Assembly: GCA_014190035.1 (NCBI GenBank)
Contig: BJFU01000007.1
Span: 1 to 38,269 of the forward strand
Source: Actinomycetes bacterium
GTDB taxonomy: Bacteria > Actinomycetota > Actinomycetes > S36-B12 > UBA5976
Direction: 5' to 3'
Length of the DNA stretch: 38,269 bases
The translations under genes and the position numbers were made by a program. The notes under the pieces were generated by a model that was given only the letters and a program-made list of their open reading frames with translations, made no database searches and was not told the DNA's origin. This document shows positions 25,968 to 33,962 of this stretch, piece by piece (position 1 is the first letter of the stretch; each line of letters begins with the position of its first letter).

Positions 25968-27236
25968 TTAGCGAGGACGACGACGTCTTTCGTGTGGACG
26001 TGGTCTTGATCTTCTTTTTCTTGGTCCACCTTTTTGTTCATCGTGACGCTCTTTAGTAGCTGGTGCAATCCATGGCACTCCGCTTGGTTCACGAGCACCT
26101 GTTACTTCCACTAATTCTCTGCCTGAAGGTTTAACACGAGTAATTTTTGGTTTAACTCCTGCTTTATCAGTTAAGCCGCGCACTGTGTTTTGTTGACGAG
26201 TTGTTGTCAGAGTTACTACAACACCAGATTCACCAGCTCTTGCTGTTCTTCCAGCGCGATGCAAATAATCTTTTGGATCTTGTGGTGGATCAACATGAAC
26301 TACTAAAGAAACATCATCAACGTGAATTCCGCGTGCTGCCACATCTGTTGCAACTAAAGCTGGTGTTACACCTGATTTAAATGCAGCCAAAGTCCTGGTT
26401 CGAACAGATTGTGATTTACCACCATGAAGAGCTCCTACTGGAACTCCTGCATGAGCAAGTTTTTGCGCTAATTTATCTGCACCATGTTGGGTGCGCACAA
26501 ACAAAATAGTTTTTCCTTCTCGTGCAGCAATTTGAGCTGTGATTAATTCTTTATCATTGGGATGAATCACTAAGACGTGATGTTCCATTGTAGAAACTGA
26601 AGCTTTGTCTGAGTCAACTGAATGAGTTACCGGATTATTCAAATACTTCTTAACTAGTCCGTCTACTCCTCTATCAAGAGTTGCAGAGAAAAGTAATCTT
26701 TGACCCTTTGGTTTACAAGCGTTAAGAATTTCTTTCATTGCTGGTAAAAATCCCATGTCAGCCATTTGATCGGCTTCATCAAGAACAACAATTTCAGTTT
26801 CAGAAAGTGAAACATGTTTTTGTTCCATTAAGTCAATTAAGCGACCAGGTGTTGCAACCAAAATTGGCACACCTTGTCTTAAAGCTTGAATTTGATTTCC
26901 ATATGGCATTCCACCTGCGATTAAACGAGAATTTAATTGAACAGATTGTGCTAGGGGTGCAATTACATCGTTAATTTGCATTGCTAATTCACGAGTTGGA
27001 GAAAGAATAATTGCTAAAGGATGATGTGGTTTTGCTTTGCGATTAGCAAGTTTAGTTAAAACTGCCAAACCAAAAGCTAGAGTTTTTCCAGAACCTGTTT
27101 GTCCACGACCTAAAACGTCTTTACCACTGATTGCGTCAGGCAAAGTTGCTTTTTGAATTGGAAAAGGATCATTGATCCCAGATTTGGAAAGGGTTTTTAC
27201 AATTGAGGGGTTTACGCCTAAATCAAAAAATGACAT
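25968..27236 (-). CDS. DEAD-box ATP-dependent RNA helicase
   Basis: A 422-residue RNA helicase of the RhlE/CsdA type. The Q motif (FPIQKATLP), motif I GQTGSGKT, motif Ia PTRELA, motif II DEAD (VVLDEADQMADMGF), motif III SAT, and motifs V-VI (VATDVAARGIHV, HRAGRTARAG) are in order. The C-terminal tail after residue 370 is disordered and strongly basic (KKRRSRPRPHERRRRPR-like), as in cold-adaptation helicases. It is preceded by a 191-nt spacer full of inverted repeats. The 3' end abuts the LysE gene tail to tail. Confidence 0.95.
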   Translation of the reverse strand: MSFFDLGVNPSIVKTLSKSGINDPFPIQKATLPDAISGKDVLGRGQTGSGKTLAFGLAVLTKLANRKAKPHHPLAIILSPTRELAMQINDVIAPLAQSVQLNSRLIAGGMPYGNQIQALRQGVPILVATPGRLIDLMEQKHVSLSETEIVVLDEADQMADMGFLPAMKEILNACKPKGQRLLFSATLDRGVDGLVKKYLNNPVTHSVDSDKASVSTMEHHVLVIHPNDKELITAQIAAREGKTILFVRTQHGADKLAQKLAHAGVPVGALHGGKSQSVRTRTLAAFKSGVTPALVATDVAARGIHVDDVSLVVHVDPPQDPKDYLHRAGRTARAGESGVVVTLTTTRQQNTVRGLTDKAGVKPKITRVKPSGRELVEVTGAREPSGVPWIAPATKERHDEQKGGPRKRRSRPRPHERRRRPR

Positions 27237-27249
27237 TAAGTTAACTACT

Positions 27250-27365
27250 TTCGAGACGACTAGCGCGTCTCGAAAAGATCCTGATTCGATCTATTTACTG
27301 CCAAGACTCGCGAGTAAACGCTTATTAAGCGTTTTAGCGGGGAAAACGATGAAACTTTTGTTTCA
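27250..27365 (-). promoter_or_regulatory. Hairpin-rich leader between the YvlD-like gene and the DEAD-box gene
   Basis: Five inverted repeats occur in about 115 nt: TTCGAGACG-N7-CGTCTCGAA (27250-27274), AGATC-N7-GATCT (27276-27292), ACTCGCGAGT (27306-27315), AAACGCTTA-N-TAAGCGTTT (27316-27334) and TGAAAC-TTTT-GTTTCA (27350-27365). On the minus strand the last two are each followed by short T runs, so they may also terminate the upstream gene. A weak promoter (GTGACT-N18-TACAAT) lies farther upstream near 27380-27410. Together they suggest a structured 5' leader for the helicase mRNA. Confidence 0.6.
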
Positions 27366-27427
27366 ACATTTCTTATTGTAATTCATGACTAAATCAACAG
27401 TCACACTGGTATCAAGAGAGTTGGAAA

Positions 27428-27787
27428 TTAAACAGCTTTAGTCGTGATTTGGGTAATCATGCTCGAAATAATCGAAATCAAGATTGCACCAAAGAATGCA
27501 GACCAAAAGCCAGTAATTGTCATGTTCTCACTTATTCGATCTGTGATTAGCAACATTGCTGTATTTACTACTAATAATGAAAAGCCTAAAGACAAGAAAG
27601 CCAATGGCAAAGTAAGGATTTTTAGCAAAGTCCCTAATGTGGCATTAATCAAAGCTAAAACTAGGGCGATTACTAAATAGTTCTTTAACCCACCAGTTAC
27701 CTGAATGCCCGGAACAATCATGGTGGAAATCCACACGGCCACTGCCACAGCAACAATTTTTATTAGGAATCTCATTATGTTTTTCAT
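27428..27787 (-). CDS. Small membrane protein, phage holin family 4 / YvlD-like
   Basis: A 119-residue protein with four membrane segments (KIVAVAVAVWISTMIVPGIQV, YLVIALVLALINATLGTLL, FLSLGFSLLVVNTAMLLITD and FWSAFFGAILISIISSMI). The VPGIQVTGGLKN, LINATLGTLLKILTLPLAFLSLGF pattern is that of Pfam Phage_holin_4_2 (YvlD). Despite the name, chromosomal members are not phage genes; the role is unknown, possibly envelope stress. A second ATG lies four codons in. The start is only 12-24 bp from the divergent DinB-like gene. Confidence 0.88.
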   Translation of the reverse strand: MKNIMRFLIKIVAVAVAVWISTMIVPGIQVTGGLKNYLVIALVLALINATLGTLLKILTLPLAFLSLGFSLLVVNTAMLLITDRISENMTITGFWSAFFGAILISIISSMITQITTKAV

Positions 27788-27811
27788 TATGCCAGAGTTA
27801 TGCTTACAGAT

Positions 27812-28285
27812 ATGGACGCCAACGAATTAAAAGCAGCTATTTCAAAATATGTTGCCGCAACAAATGCTGTTGATGAAGCACTCTCGCAAGGAAGCGACCT
27901 AGATAAAAGAGCACCAGAAGGTTGGTCTGCTCGAATGGTCGTGCACCACTTAGCTGATTCTGAAACTAGTTCTTATTCAAGATTAAGAAGTTTATTGGGA
28001 GAAAAAACTCCACCAATATTAATGGGTTATAACGAAGGCAATTGGGCAATTACTCCTGCTCTTGGATATGAAACTTCTGACAGCAAAAATTCTTTAGCCG
28101 TATATAAAGCAGTAAGAGCATCTAGTGCAGATGTGTTAAATAGAATCTCAGTTTCTGATTTAGCAAAAGAAGGAATTCATTCTGAAAGAGGTAAATACAC
28201 CTTAGAAGATTGGTTAAGGATTTATTCCAAGCATCCTGTTGATCATGCTGATCAAATAGTTAAAGCATTTAAAGGTCTTGCATGA
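27812..28285 (+). CDS. DinB-like (DinB_2) four-helix metalloprotein
   Basis: About 157 residues, related to the DinB/YfiT superfamily of putative metal-dependent thiol S-transferases. Three histidines expected to bind metal are visible: one in MVVHHLADSE and two in KHPVDHADQI near the C-terminus, a pattern of this superfamily. Substrate unknown; candidates include mycothiol- or bacillithiol-type chemistry. The track starts at ATG 27800, but an ATG at 27812 has TATGCT exactly seven bases upstream, consistent with leaderless initiation, and gives MDANELKAAISKY; either is possible. The stop overlaps the next gene's start (GCATGA). Confidence 0.82.
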   Translation: MDANELKAAISKYVAATNAVDEALSQGSDLDKRAPEGWSARMVVHHLADSETSSYSRLRSLLGEKTPPILMGYNEGNWAITPALGYETSDSKNSLAVYKAVRASSADVLNRISVSDLAKEGIHSERGKYTLEDWLRIYSKHPVDHADQIVKAFKGLA

Positions 28286-28518
28286 AAAAGATAAATGTTG
28301 ATCCTAAGGATTTAGAGCCTATTGAAACAGATGGAATAAATCTTTTATATATTGGAACTTTTTTATTTGCTTTAGCAACTTTTGGGATAATTTATCAACC
28401 AAATTGGATAGATGATCAAACTCAAAGTGTTTGGTTAAAAGTCACAATGATGGGAACAGTTTTGGGACTTATTGGATTACGAATTGTTAAGAGAAGAAGA
28501 AAAAGACTAGGTCTTTAG
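28282..28518 (+). CDS. Small DUF2530-like membrane protein
   Basis: A 78-residue protein with a soluble N-terminus (DPKDLEPIETDG) and two membrane helices (INLLYIGTFLFALATFGIIYQ and VWLKVTMMGTVLGLIGLRIV) ending in a basic tail RRRKRLGL. Size, the EPIETDG-like start and the ending G-IGLRIVKRRR resemble the actinobacterial DUF2530 family. Function unknown. It is coupled to the DinB-like gene by a four-base overlap, and its TAG shares three bases with the stop of the DUF3027 gene on the other strand. Confidence 0.75.
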   Translation: MKKINVDPKDLEPIETDGINLLYIGTFLFALATFGIIYQPNWIDDQTQSVWLKVTMMGTVLGLIGLRIVKRRRKRLGL

Positions 28519-29393
28519 TTTTCTTCGTCTGCTTCATCTAGTTCAGATTCATCAATAACATCTGATGCTAAATCTAAATCCTCTACTTCAGTGTCGTCAT
28601 CATCTTCTTCTTCAATTTCAGCAACTTCTACTTCCACAACTTCTTCATCACTTACTTCAGCGGTATCTAAATTGTTGTCATCAAAAACCATGCCACCAGT
28701 TGGAATTGAGTGCATATCCACAACTATTTCGCTATGACCACCACAACCATGATCAATAGAAACTACTTTGGCATCATCTGCTGCAAACTTGTTTGTACAA
28801 ACTCCAAAACTTTGTCCAAGGGATCCAGAAATTGCTACATAGAAACCACAAGTTACACATTTATCTGTAACAGCTTCCGCAATTGCAGCACGTGGTCCAC
28901 GATCGCCTTCGTACCAACGAATTGCAGTTTGATCTTTTCCAGGAACTGATAAAACTCTAAATCTTCCTAAACCAACTTCCCAACCTTCAGGAGTTAATTT
29001 CTCATCAAATAAATCATCAACACCTGTGTAACCAGGAACTAAACGAATGTCATCAGGGGCTGTTGGTAAAACATCTCCAATACCAATATCTCCTGGTTCA
29101 ACTCTTTGTTCCCAAGGAATCCAAGAAGAAGCAAGAATTGCACCATCTCCAGGTAATAAAAGAATTTCGCTCACTGTTACTTCACTTGATTGATCAACTA
29201 CAGCAAGAGTTACTGCCCAATTCCAACCAACATAAGCTTTATCAACACATTTGAATTTATGAGTTGCAACATTTTCGCCTTCAACTTCAAAACCTAAATA
29301 TTCGCCAACGCGTTGTTCAGTGATTTCTTCAACTAAAAATTTGCGAGCAACATCCTTGGCATTGCTTAGTTTTGTTTCTAATGCATTAGCCAT
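28515..29393 (-). CDS. DUF3027-family protein
   Basis: A 292-residue actinobacterial protein of unknown function. The N-terminal two thirds are folded (VGEYLGFEVEGENVATHKFKC, YVGWNWAVTLAVV, LLPGDGAILASSWIPWEQRV), followed by a likely zinc site built from CVTCGFY, a later FGVCTNKF and HGCGGHSE. The last 75 residues are a low-complexity acidic tail (EVEVAEIEEEDDDDTEVEDLD). The family nearly always neighbours a cold-shock protein and the XPB pair, as here, hinting at a nucleic-acid role; I infer nothing more. The start ATG is 19 nt downstream of the cold-shock gene. Confidence 0.85.
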   Translation of the reverse strand: MANALETKLSNAKDVARKFLVEEITEQRVGEYLGFEVEGENVATHKFKCVDKAYVGWNWAVTLAVVDQSSEVTVSEILLLPGDGAILASSWIPWEQRVEPGDIGIGDVLPTAPDDIRLVPGYTGVDDLFDEKLTPEGWEVGLGRFRVLSVPGKDQTAIRWYEGDRGPRAAIAEAVTDKCVTCGFYVAISGSLGQSFGVCTNKFAADDAKVVSIDHGCGGHSEIVVDMHSIPTGGMVFDDNNLDTAEVSDEEVVEVEVAEIEEEDDDDTEVEDLDLASDVIDESELDEADEEN

Positions 29394-29412
29394 TTATTTT
29401 TTGGCTTTCTTG

Positions 29413-29793
29413 TTAAGCGTCGAGGTCGTTAGCAACTGCTCTTAATACAGCAGCAATTTTTGTGGCAGATGAATCATCTGGGTAACGTCCACGACGTAAT
29501 TGATTTGAAACACCATCAAGTAATTTGATGACATCTTCCAAAGTTGCAGCCATATCGTCTGGATCTTTGCGACCAGCTTTTGTCAAACTTGGAGGAGCTT
29601 CTAATATTTTTACTTGCAAAGCTTGTGTGCCACGACGACCTTCGGCAACACCGAATTCAACTCTTGCGCCAGGTTTTGGAATAACTCCATCAGGCAATGC
29701 TGTTACGTGAACGAAAACATCTTCGCCTTCGTCAGTTTCTAGAAAACCGAAACCTTTTTCCACGTCGTACCATTTAACTTTTCCTGTTGGCAC
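29413..29793 (-). CDS. Cold-shock-domain protein with C-terminal extension
   Basis: About 126 residues. An N-terminal cold-shock domain (PTGKVKWYDVEKGFGFLETDEGEDVFVHVTALPDG) has intact RNP1 (KGFGFL) and RNP2 (VFVH), so it should bind single-stranded nucleic acid. The 60-residue extension (LEDVIKLLDGVSNQLRRGRYPDDS...AAVLRAVANDLDA) is the helical tail seen in the longer mycobacterial CspB-type proteins. The track starts at GTG 29799; the third codon, also GTG at 29793, gives the family-typical MPTGKVKWY and has GGGGTGA six bases upstream, so I choose it. It probably forms a unit with the DUF3027 gene. Confidence 0.92.
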   Translation of the reverse strand: MPTGKVKWYDVEKGFGFLETDEGEDVFVHVTALPDGVIPKPGARVEFGVAEGRRGTQALQVKILEAPPSLTKAGRKDPDDMAATLEDVIKLLDGVSNQLRRGRYPDDSSATKIAAVLRAVANDLDA

Positions 29794-29829
29794 GAGCACT
29801 CACCCCATAAGTTATATAAGTAGTAATTT

Positions 29830-29850
29830 TTACGACTGTTTTAGTCGTAA
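29830..29850. repeat. Inverted repeat TTACGACT-N5-AGTCGTAA upstream of the cold-shock gene
   Basis: An 8-bp perfect stem with a 5-nt loop in the 165-nt divergent spacer between the cold-shock gene and the helicase-associated gene, about 37-57 nt before the cold-shock GTG. It could be a leader RNA hairpin or an operator. A second stem (TGGGCT-N7-AGCCCA, 29912-29930) lies nearer the other gene. Confidence 0.5.
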
Positions 29851-29945
29851 CCTCTAGGGTAGCGAATCCTGTTTTGCCCCGCCTACCCCGCGTATACACC
29901 AATGCTGGACTTGGGCTGACCAAAAGCCCACCTGCTCAACTTCGG

Positions 29946-29961
29946 TAAACTTGTCCGGATG
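29946..29961 (+). promoter_or_regulatory. Leaderless -10 and start of the helicase-associated gene
   Basis: TAAACT (29946-29951), seven bases, then the ATG: the same TANNNT-N7-ATG spacing seen at rex. No Shine-Dalgarno is present. This suggests transcription starts at or within a base of the ATG. No clear -35 is visible. Confidence 0.5.
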
Positions 29962-32217
29962 TCTCCAAAAACTGCTGCTCAGCCAAAAACGGGCAAAGCA
30001 AAACCTGAGAAAAATTCTTCATCTGCCCCAGCGCTAGATCCTGGGACTTTGGTGGATGCACTTCGCCTAAGAGACGATCACTCCATGCGTTTGATGTTGA
30101 TTCAACGCCCAGATTTAGTTCATCCTGTTCCAACCGACATGGCAAAGCTTGCAGCTCGAGCTGCTACAAATTCTTCTGTAACACGAGTGCTAGATCGATT
30201 AGATGCGTGGACTGTTGGAGTTGCTGAAGTTATTTCTGTATTAGCAGAACCATTTACTAAAAAAGATTTAGAAAATGTACTAAATAATAATGACAAAATT
30301 GATGTTGCTTTAGAAAAACTTCGCTTGCTCGCAATTATTTGGGGCACAAATGAAGGCATGAGATTTGTGCCTGTCCTAAAAGAAGTAGTTGCACCACATC
30401 CTGCAGGATTTGGGCCATGCTTTTTACACGAAAGACCAGACTTAGCAGCAATTGCAAAGTTTGAAAGAATTCAAGAAATTGTAAGTAAAGGTCCTAAAGG
30501 AACTGAAGAAGTATTAAACGAATTACTTTGGGGTCCTCCAGTAATTACTTTGTCAAAACTTAATCGTGATGCAGGAATTACTAGTGCTAAAAATGGTCAT
30601 GAATATTTAATGGCTCATGGAGTCTTAGTTGCAACTGCTCGCGATGCGTTAACTTTGCCGCGCGAAATTGCTTTAGTGATGAGAACTCCAAGTTATTTAC
30701 CAGATGATTTGTCAAACAATAAAGATATTAAAACTAAAGCTCAAAGAGATCCAATTCAAGTAGATCGAGCAGCAGGTGCTGCAGGATTGCAATTTGTGCA
30801 ACTAGTTGAAGAGTTACTTGATAATTGGGGTGAGACTCCTCCCGCAGTTTTAAGAAACGGTGGATTAGCTCAAAGAGATTTAACAATTGCCGCAAAGATT
30901 TGTAATGAAGATGAAAATATTGCATCTCTTCTTTCTGAAATTGCATTCTCTGCAGGTTTACTTGCAGCAGGAGATGACAAAGAACAAGTTTGGTTACCAA
31001 CACCAGCATTTGATGTCTGGCGCACAAAGAGTGTGGAAGAGCGTTGGGCAATTTTGGCTGAAGCTTGGTTAACAACCACAAGAGTTGCATCTTTAGTTGG
31101 CAAAGTTGGCGAAATAAGAGTTAATGCTCTATCTCCTGAAGTTGATAAAGCACTTGCCCCAGAAATTAGATCTTTAGTACTAGATGCCATGGCAGCAATT
31201 GAACCAGGTTTTGAACCAGATCAAGATGCAATTGTTGAATATGTAACTTGGTTAAGACCAAGAAAAAATAAAGAAGAAATTGAAACTTTAGTTAAAGCAA
31301 CATTGGGTGAAGCAAACACAATTGGTATTCGCGGTTTAGGAGTTTTAGCAACAACAGGAAGAGCTTTAGGTGAAATGCGTTACACAATGCCATCTCCTGA
31401 AGCAAGAACTGCTGCAGCCAGAGCTGCGGTTGCTGATCCAAAAGGTTACGCAGTTAAACCAGATCCAATGTTGGTTTCTGCAATTGCGCCACTTTTGCCA
31501 GATGCAATTGCCACATTTGTTTTGCAAGCTGATTTAACGGCAGTAATTCCAGGACCTCCTGCTGCTGAAGTGGCATCTGAATTAAGACACATGGCTTATC
31601 AAGAATCTCGTGGTGCAGCACAAGTATTTAGATTTACTGAAACTTCTTTACAACGAGCAATGGAACGTGGATACACAGCAGAAAGGATTCTTGAATTCTT
31701 AAATAAATACACCACAACTTCAGTTCCTCAACCATTGGAATATTTAATTAATGATTTGGTAAGAAAACTTGGTGACATTAAACAAATTGATGAACCAATT
31801 GATGATGCAATTCCTGCACCTAATGAAAGAAGATCTCCTGCCCGAGTTAGACCTCGTCCAGCACCAGAAGGTGCTCCACCAGATGCAGCTCTTCTTGATG
31901 CAGCAATTAAAGCTTTAAGAGCAGGCGAGGATCCAAAAGCAAAACCGGTTACTCCTGCTGCTGCTCCAAATAAAACTCCAGCAAGTGAAATTGCTGAATT
32001 ATTCAGAGAAGTTGTCGACAAAGTAATTTCAGGCAGCAAACCTAGTGAAATGTGCATTACACTTACCTACGTTGATACTCATGGAATGAGTTCAAATCGA
32101 ATTGTTGAACCGATTCGTTTTGAAGGTGGATTGTTAACAGGCTTTGATTTAACCGAATCAAGAATTCGTGACTATGCAATTTCTCGCATAGCAGGAGCAG
32201 AAAAGGGCAAAAAATAA
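29959..32217 (+). CDS. Helicase-associated protein partnered with XPB (Rv0862c type)
   Basis: A 752-residue protein conserved next to XPB in actinobacteria. Winged-helix-like repeats occupy the N-terminal half (LVDALRLRDDHSMRLMLIQRPDL, SSVTRVLDRLDAWTVGVAEVISVL), and residues about 480-600 (DPMLVSAIAPLLPDAIATFVLQADLTAVIPGPP) match the Helicase_C_3 / XPB-N-terminal-like domain that usually precedes an XPB core. A proline/arginine-rich linker (about 620-655) leads to a C-terminal WYL-like stretch (MCITLTYVDTHGMSSNRIVEPIRFEGGLLTGFD). It has no helicase motifs of its own. The xpb ATG follows the TAA with no gap, so the two are made together and probably form a complex. Confidence 0.85.
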   Translation: MSPKTAAQPKTGKAKPEKNSSSAPALDPGTLVDALRLRDDHSMRLMLIQRPDLVHPVPTDMAKLAARAATNSSVTRVLDRLDAWTVGVAEVISVLAEPFTKKDLENVLNNNDKIDVALEKLRLLAIIWGTNEGMRFVPVLKEVVAPHPAGFGPCFLHERPDLAAIAKFERIQEIVSKGPKGTEEVLNELLWGPPVITLSKLNRDAGITSAKNGHEYLMAHGVLVATARDALTLPREIALVMRTPSYLPDDLSNNKDIKTKAQRDPIQVDRAAGAAGLQFVQLVEELLDNWGETPPAVLRNGGLAQRDLTIAAKICNEDENIASLLSEIAFSAGLLAAGDDKEQVWLPTPAFDVWRTKSVEERWAILAEAWLTTTRVASLVGKVGEIRVNALSPEVDKALAPEIRSLVLDAMAAIEPGFEPDQDAIVEYVTWLRPRKNKEEIETLVKATLGEANTIGIRGLGVLATTGRALGEMRYTMPSPEARTAAARAAVADPKGYAVKPDPMLVSAIAPLLPDAIATFVLQADLTAVIPGPPAAEVASELRHMAYQESRGAAQVFRFTETSLQRAMERGYTAERILEFLNKYTTTSVPQPLEYLINDLVRKLGDIKQIDEPIDDAIPAPNERRSPARVRPRPAPEGAPPDAALLDAAIKALRAGEDPKAKPVTPAAAPNKTPASEIAELFREVVDKVISGSKPSEMCITLTYVDTHGMSSNRIVEPIRFEGGLLTGFDLTESRIRDYAISRIAGAEKGKK

Positions 32218-33879
32218 ATGACCGATGGTCCATTAATTGTCCAAAGCGATAAAACACTTCTTTTAGAAATCGATCACGCTTTATCTGCTGAAGCAAGAAG
32301 GGCTATTGCTCCTTTTGCTGAATTAGAAAGATCTCCAGAACATGTTCACACTTATCGAATTACCCCCCTTGGTTTATGGAATGCCAGGGCTGCTGGATTA
32401 GATGCAGAAAGTGTGGTTGACACACTTCTTAAATATTCCCGTTATGCAGTACCTCATGGATTACTTGTTGATGTTGCCGAACTTATGGATCGCTACGGTC
32501 GCTTAAGTTTAAATAAAGATCCAGTTCACGGACTAATTTTACATTGCGAAGATCTTCCTGTTTTAGAAGAAATTCTTCGCAGCAAAAGAATTCAACCTTT
32601 AGTTGGTCAAAGAATTGACGACCAAAATATTGTGGTTCATCCATCTGAACGCGGACAATTAAAGCAACAATTATTAAAACTTGGTTGGCCGGCAGAAGAT
32701 TATGCAGGTTATGTTGATGGCGATGCTCATGCAATTGAATTAGTTCAAAAAGGTTGGGAATTGCGTGGCTACCAACAAATAGCTTCTGAATCATTTGTGC
32801 ACGGTGGATCTGGAGTTGTGGTTCTTCCTTGCGGTGCTGGAAAAACAATTGTTGGGGCAAGTGCCATGGCAACACTTTCCACAACAACATTAATTTTGGT
32901 AACTAACACTGTGTCTGCTCGTCAATGGAGATCAGAGTTATTAAAAAGAACTACTTTGACTGAAGATGAGATCGGTGAATATTCCGGTTCCAAGAAAGAA
33001 ATTCGTCCCGTAACAATTGCTACTTATCAAGTTTTAACCACAAAAAGAAATGGTGTTTATGCACATCTTGAACTTTTTGATGCAAAAAATTGGGGATTGA
33101 TTATTTATGATGAAGTTCATTTGCTTCCAGCGCCAGTATTTAGATTTACCGCTGACATTCAATCTCGTCGTCGCTTAGGTTTAACAGCAACTTTGGTTCG
33201 CGAAGATGGACGAGAAGATGATGTGTTTTCACTAATTGGTCCAAAAAGATTTGATGCTCCATGGAAAGACATGGCTGACCAAGGTTGGATTGCACCGGCA
33301 GATTGCGTGGAAGTAAGAGTAACTCTTCCAGAACACGAACGATTAACTTATGCCACAGCAGAAAGAGAAGATAAATATCGCTTAGCTTCAACTACGTTAT
33401 CTAAAAATAATGTTGTCGAAACATTAGTTGCAAGACACAGTGATGATCGAGTTCTAGTAATTGGTCAATATTTAGATCAATTAGCAGAACTAGGACAACA
33501 TTTAGGAGCTCCGGTAGTTGATGGTTCAACCCCAATTAAAGAACGTGAAAAACTATTTGAAGCTTTTCGTTCTGGAGATTTAAAAGTATTAGTTGTAAGT
33601 AAAGTTGCAAACTTCTCAATTGATTTACCAGAAGCTGGAGTTGCCATTCAAGTTTCTGGATCTTTTGGTTCCAGACAAGAAGAAGCACAAAGATTAGGAC
33701 GAGTCTTAAGACCAAAAGCTGATGGAAGAACCGCACGTTTTTATGCCGTTGTAGCAAGAGATACCGTCGACGCTGATTTTGCTGCACATCGCCAAAGGTT
33801 CTTGGCGGAACAAGGTTATGCCTACCGCATCATCGACGCTGATGATGTTTTGTCGGGCAATGATCCAAAACCTAATTAA
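32218..33879 (+). CDS. XPB-type DNA repair helicase (superfamily 2)
   Basis: A 553-residue 3'-5' helicase homologous to archaeal/eukaryotic XPB. An N-terminal damage-recognition-like region (1-180) precedes helicase domain 1 with RGYQ (183-186), Walker A LPCGAGKT (203-210), DEVH box (298-301) and the RED motif typical of XPB (LVREDGREDD, 327-335). Domain 2 has VDGSTPIKEREKLFEAFRSG, VSKVANFSIDLPEA and QEEAQRLGRVLRP. Mycobacterial XPB unwinds DNA in vitro; the cellular role in bacteria is unsettled. No adjacent nuclease (such as archaeal Bax1) is seen; the upstream helicase-associated protein is the only partner. Confidence 0.95.
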   Translation: MTDGPLIVQSDKTLLLEIDHALSAEARRAIAPFAELERSPEHVHTYRITPLGLWNARAAGLDAESVVDTLLKYSRYAVPHGLLVDVAELMDRYGRLSLNKDPVHGLILHCEDLPVLEEILRSKRIQPLVGQRIDDQNIVVHPSERGQLKQQLLKLGWPAEDYAGYVDGDAHAIELVQKGWELRGYQQIASESFVHGGSGVVVLPCGAGKTIVGASAMATLSTTTLILVTNTVSARQWRSELLKRTTLTEDEIGEYSGSKKEIRPVTIATYQVLTTKRNGVYAHLELFDAKNWGLIIYDEVHLLPAPVFRFTADIQSRRRLGLTATLVREDGREDDVFSLIGPKRFDAPWKDMADQGWIAPADCVEVRVTLPEHERLTYATAEREDKYRLASTTLSKNNVVETLVARHSDDRVLVIGQYLDQLAELGQHLGAPVVDGSTPIKEREKLFEAFRSGDLKVLVVSKVANFSIDLPEAGVAIQVSGSFGSRQEEAQRLGRVLRPKADGRTARFYAVVARDTVDADFAAHRQRFLAEQGYAYRIIDADDVLSGNDPKPN

Positions 33880-33947
33880 AAATTAGTGTTTTCACAATAT
33901 TCATTGAAGCAAACCTCATCAAACTAATTTACGAATTAATCATTGAT

Positions 33948-33962
33948 TAGAATCGACTCATG
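33948..33962 (+). promoter_or_regulatory. Probable leaderless promoter of ppc
   Basis: TAGAAT (33948-33953) lies six bases before the ppc ATG and no Shine-Dalgarno is seen. A small palindrome AATCATTGATT overlaps its upstream side. The -35 region is weak. Confidence 0.45.

Noticed and set aside
27428-27787. Holin-family gene as prophage remnant
   Set aside because: The YvlD-like family is a chromosomal membrane family; no other phage genes lie nearby.
30734-31190. Overlapping minus-strand ORFs within the helicase-associated gene
   Set aside because: Leu/Gln-rich or Ser-rich translations typical of antisense frames; no start signals or domains.
32483-33787. Minus-strand ORFs inside the xpb gene
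   Set aside because: Composition (long runs of L, Q and H) marks them as shadows of the helicase coding strand.
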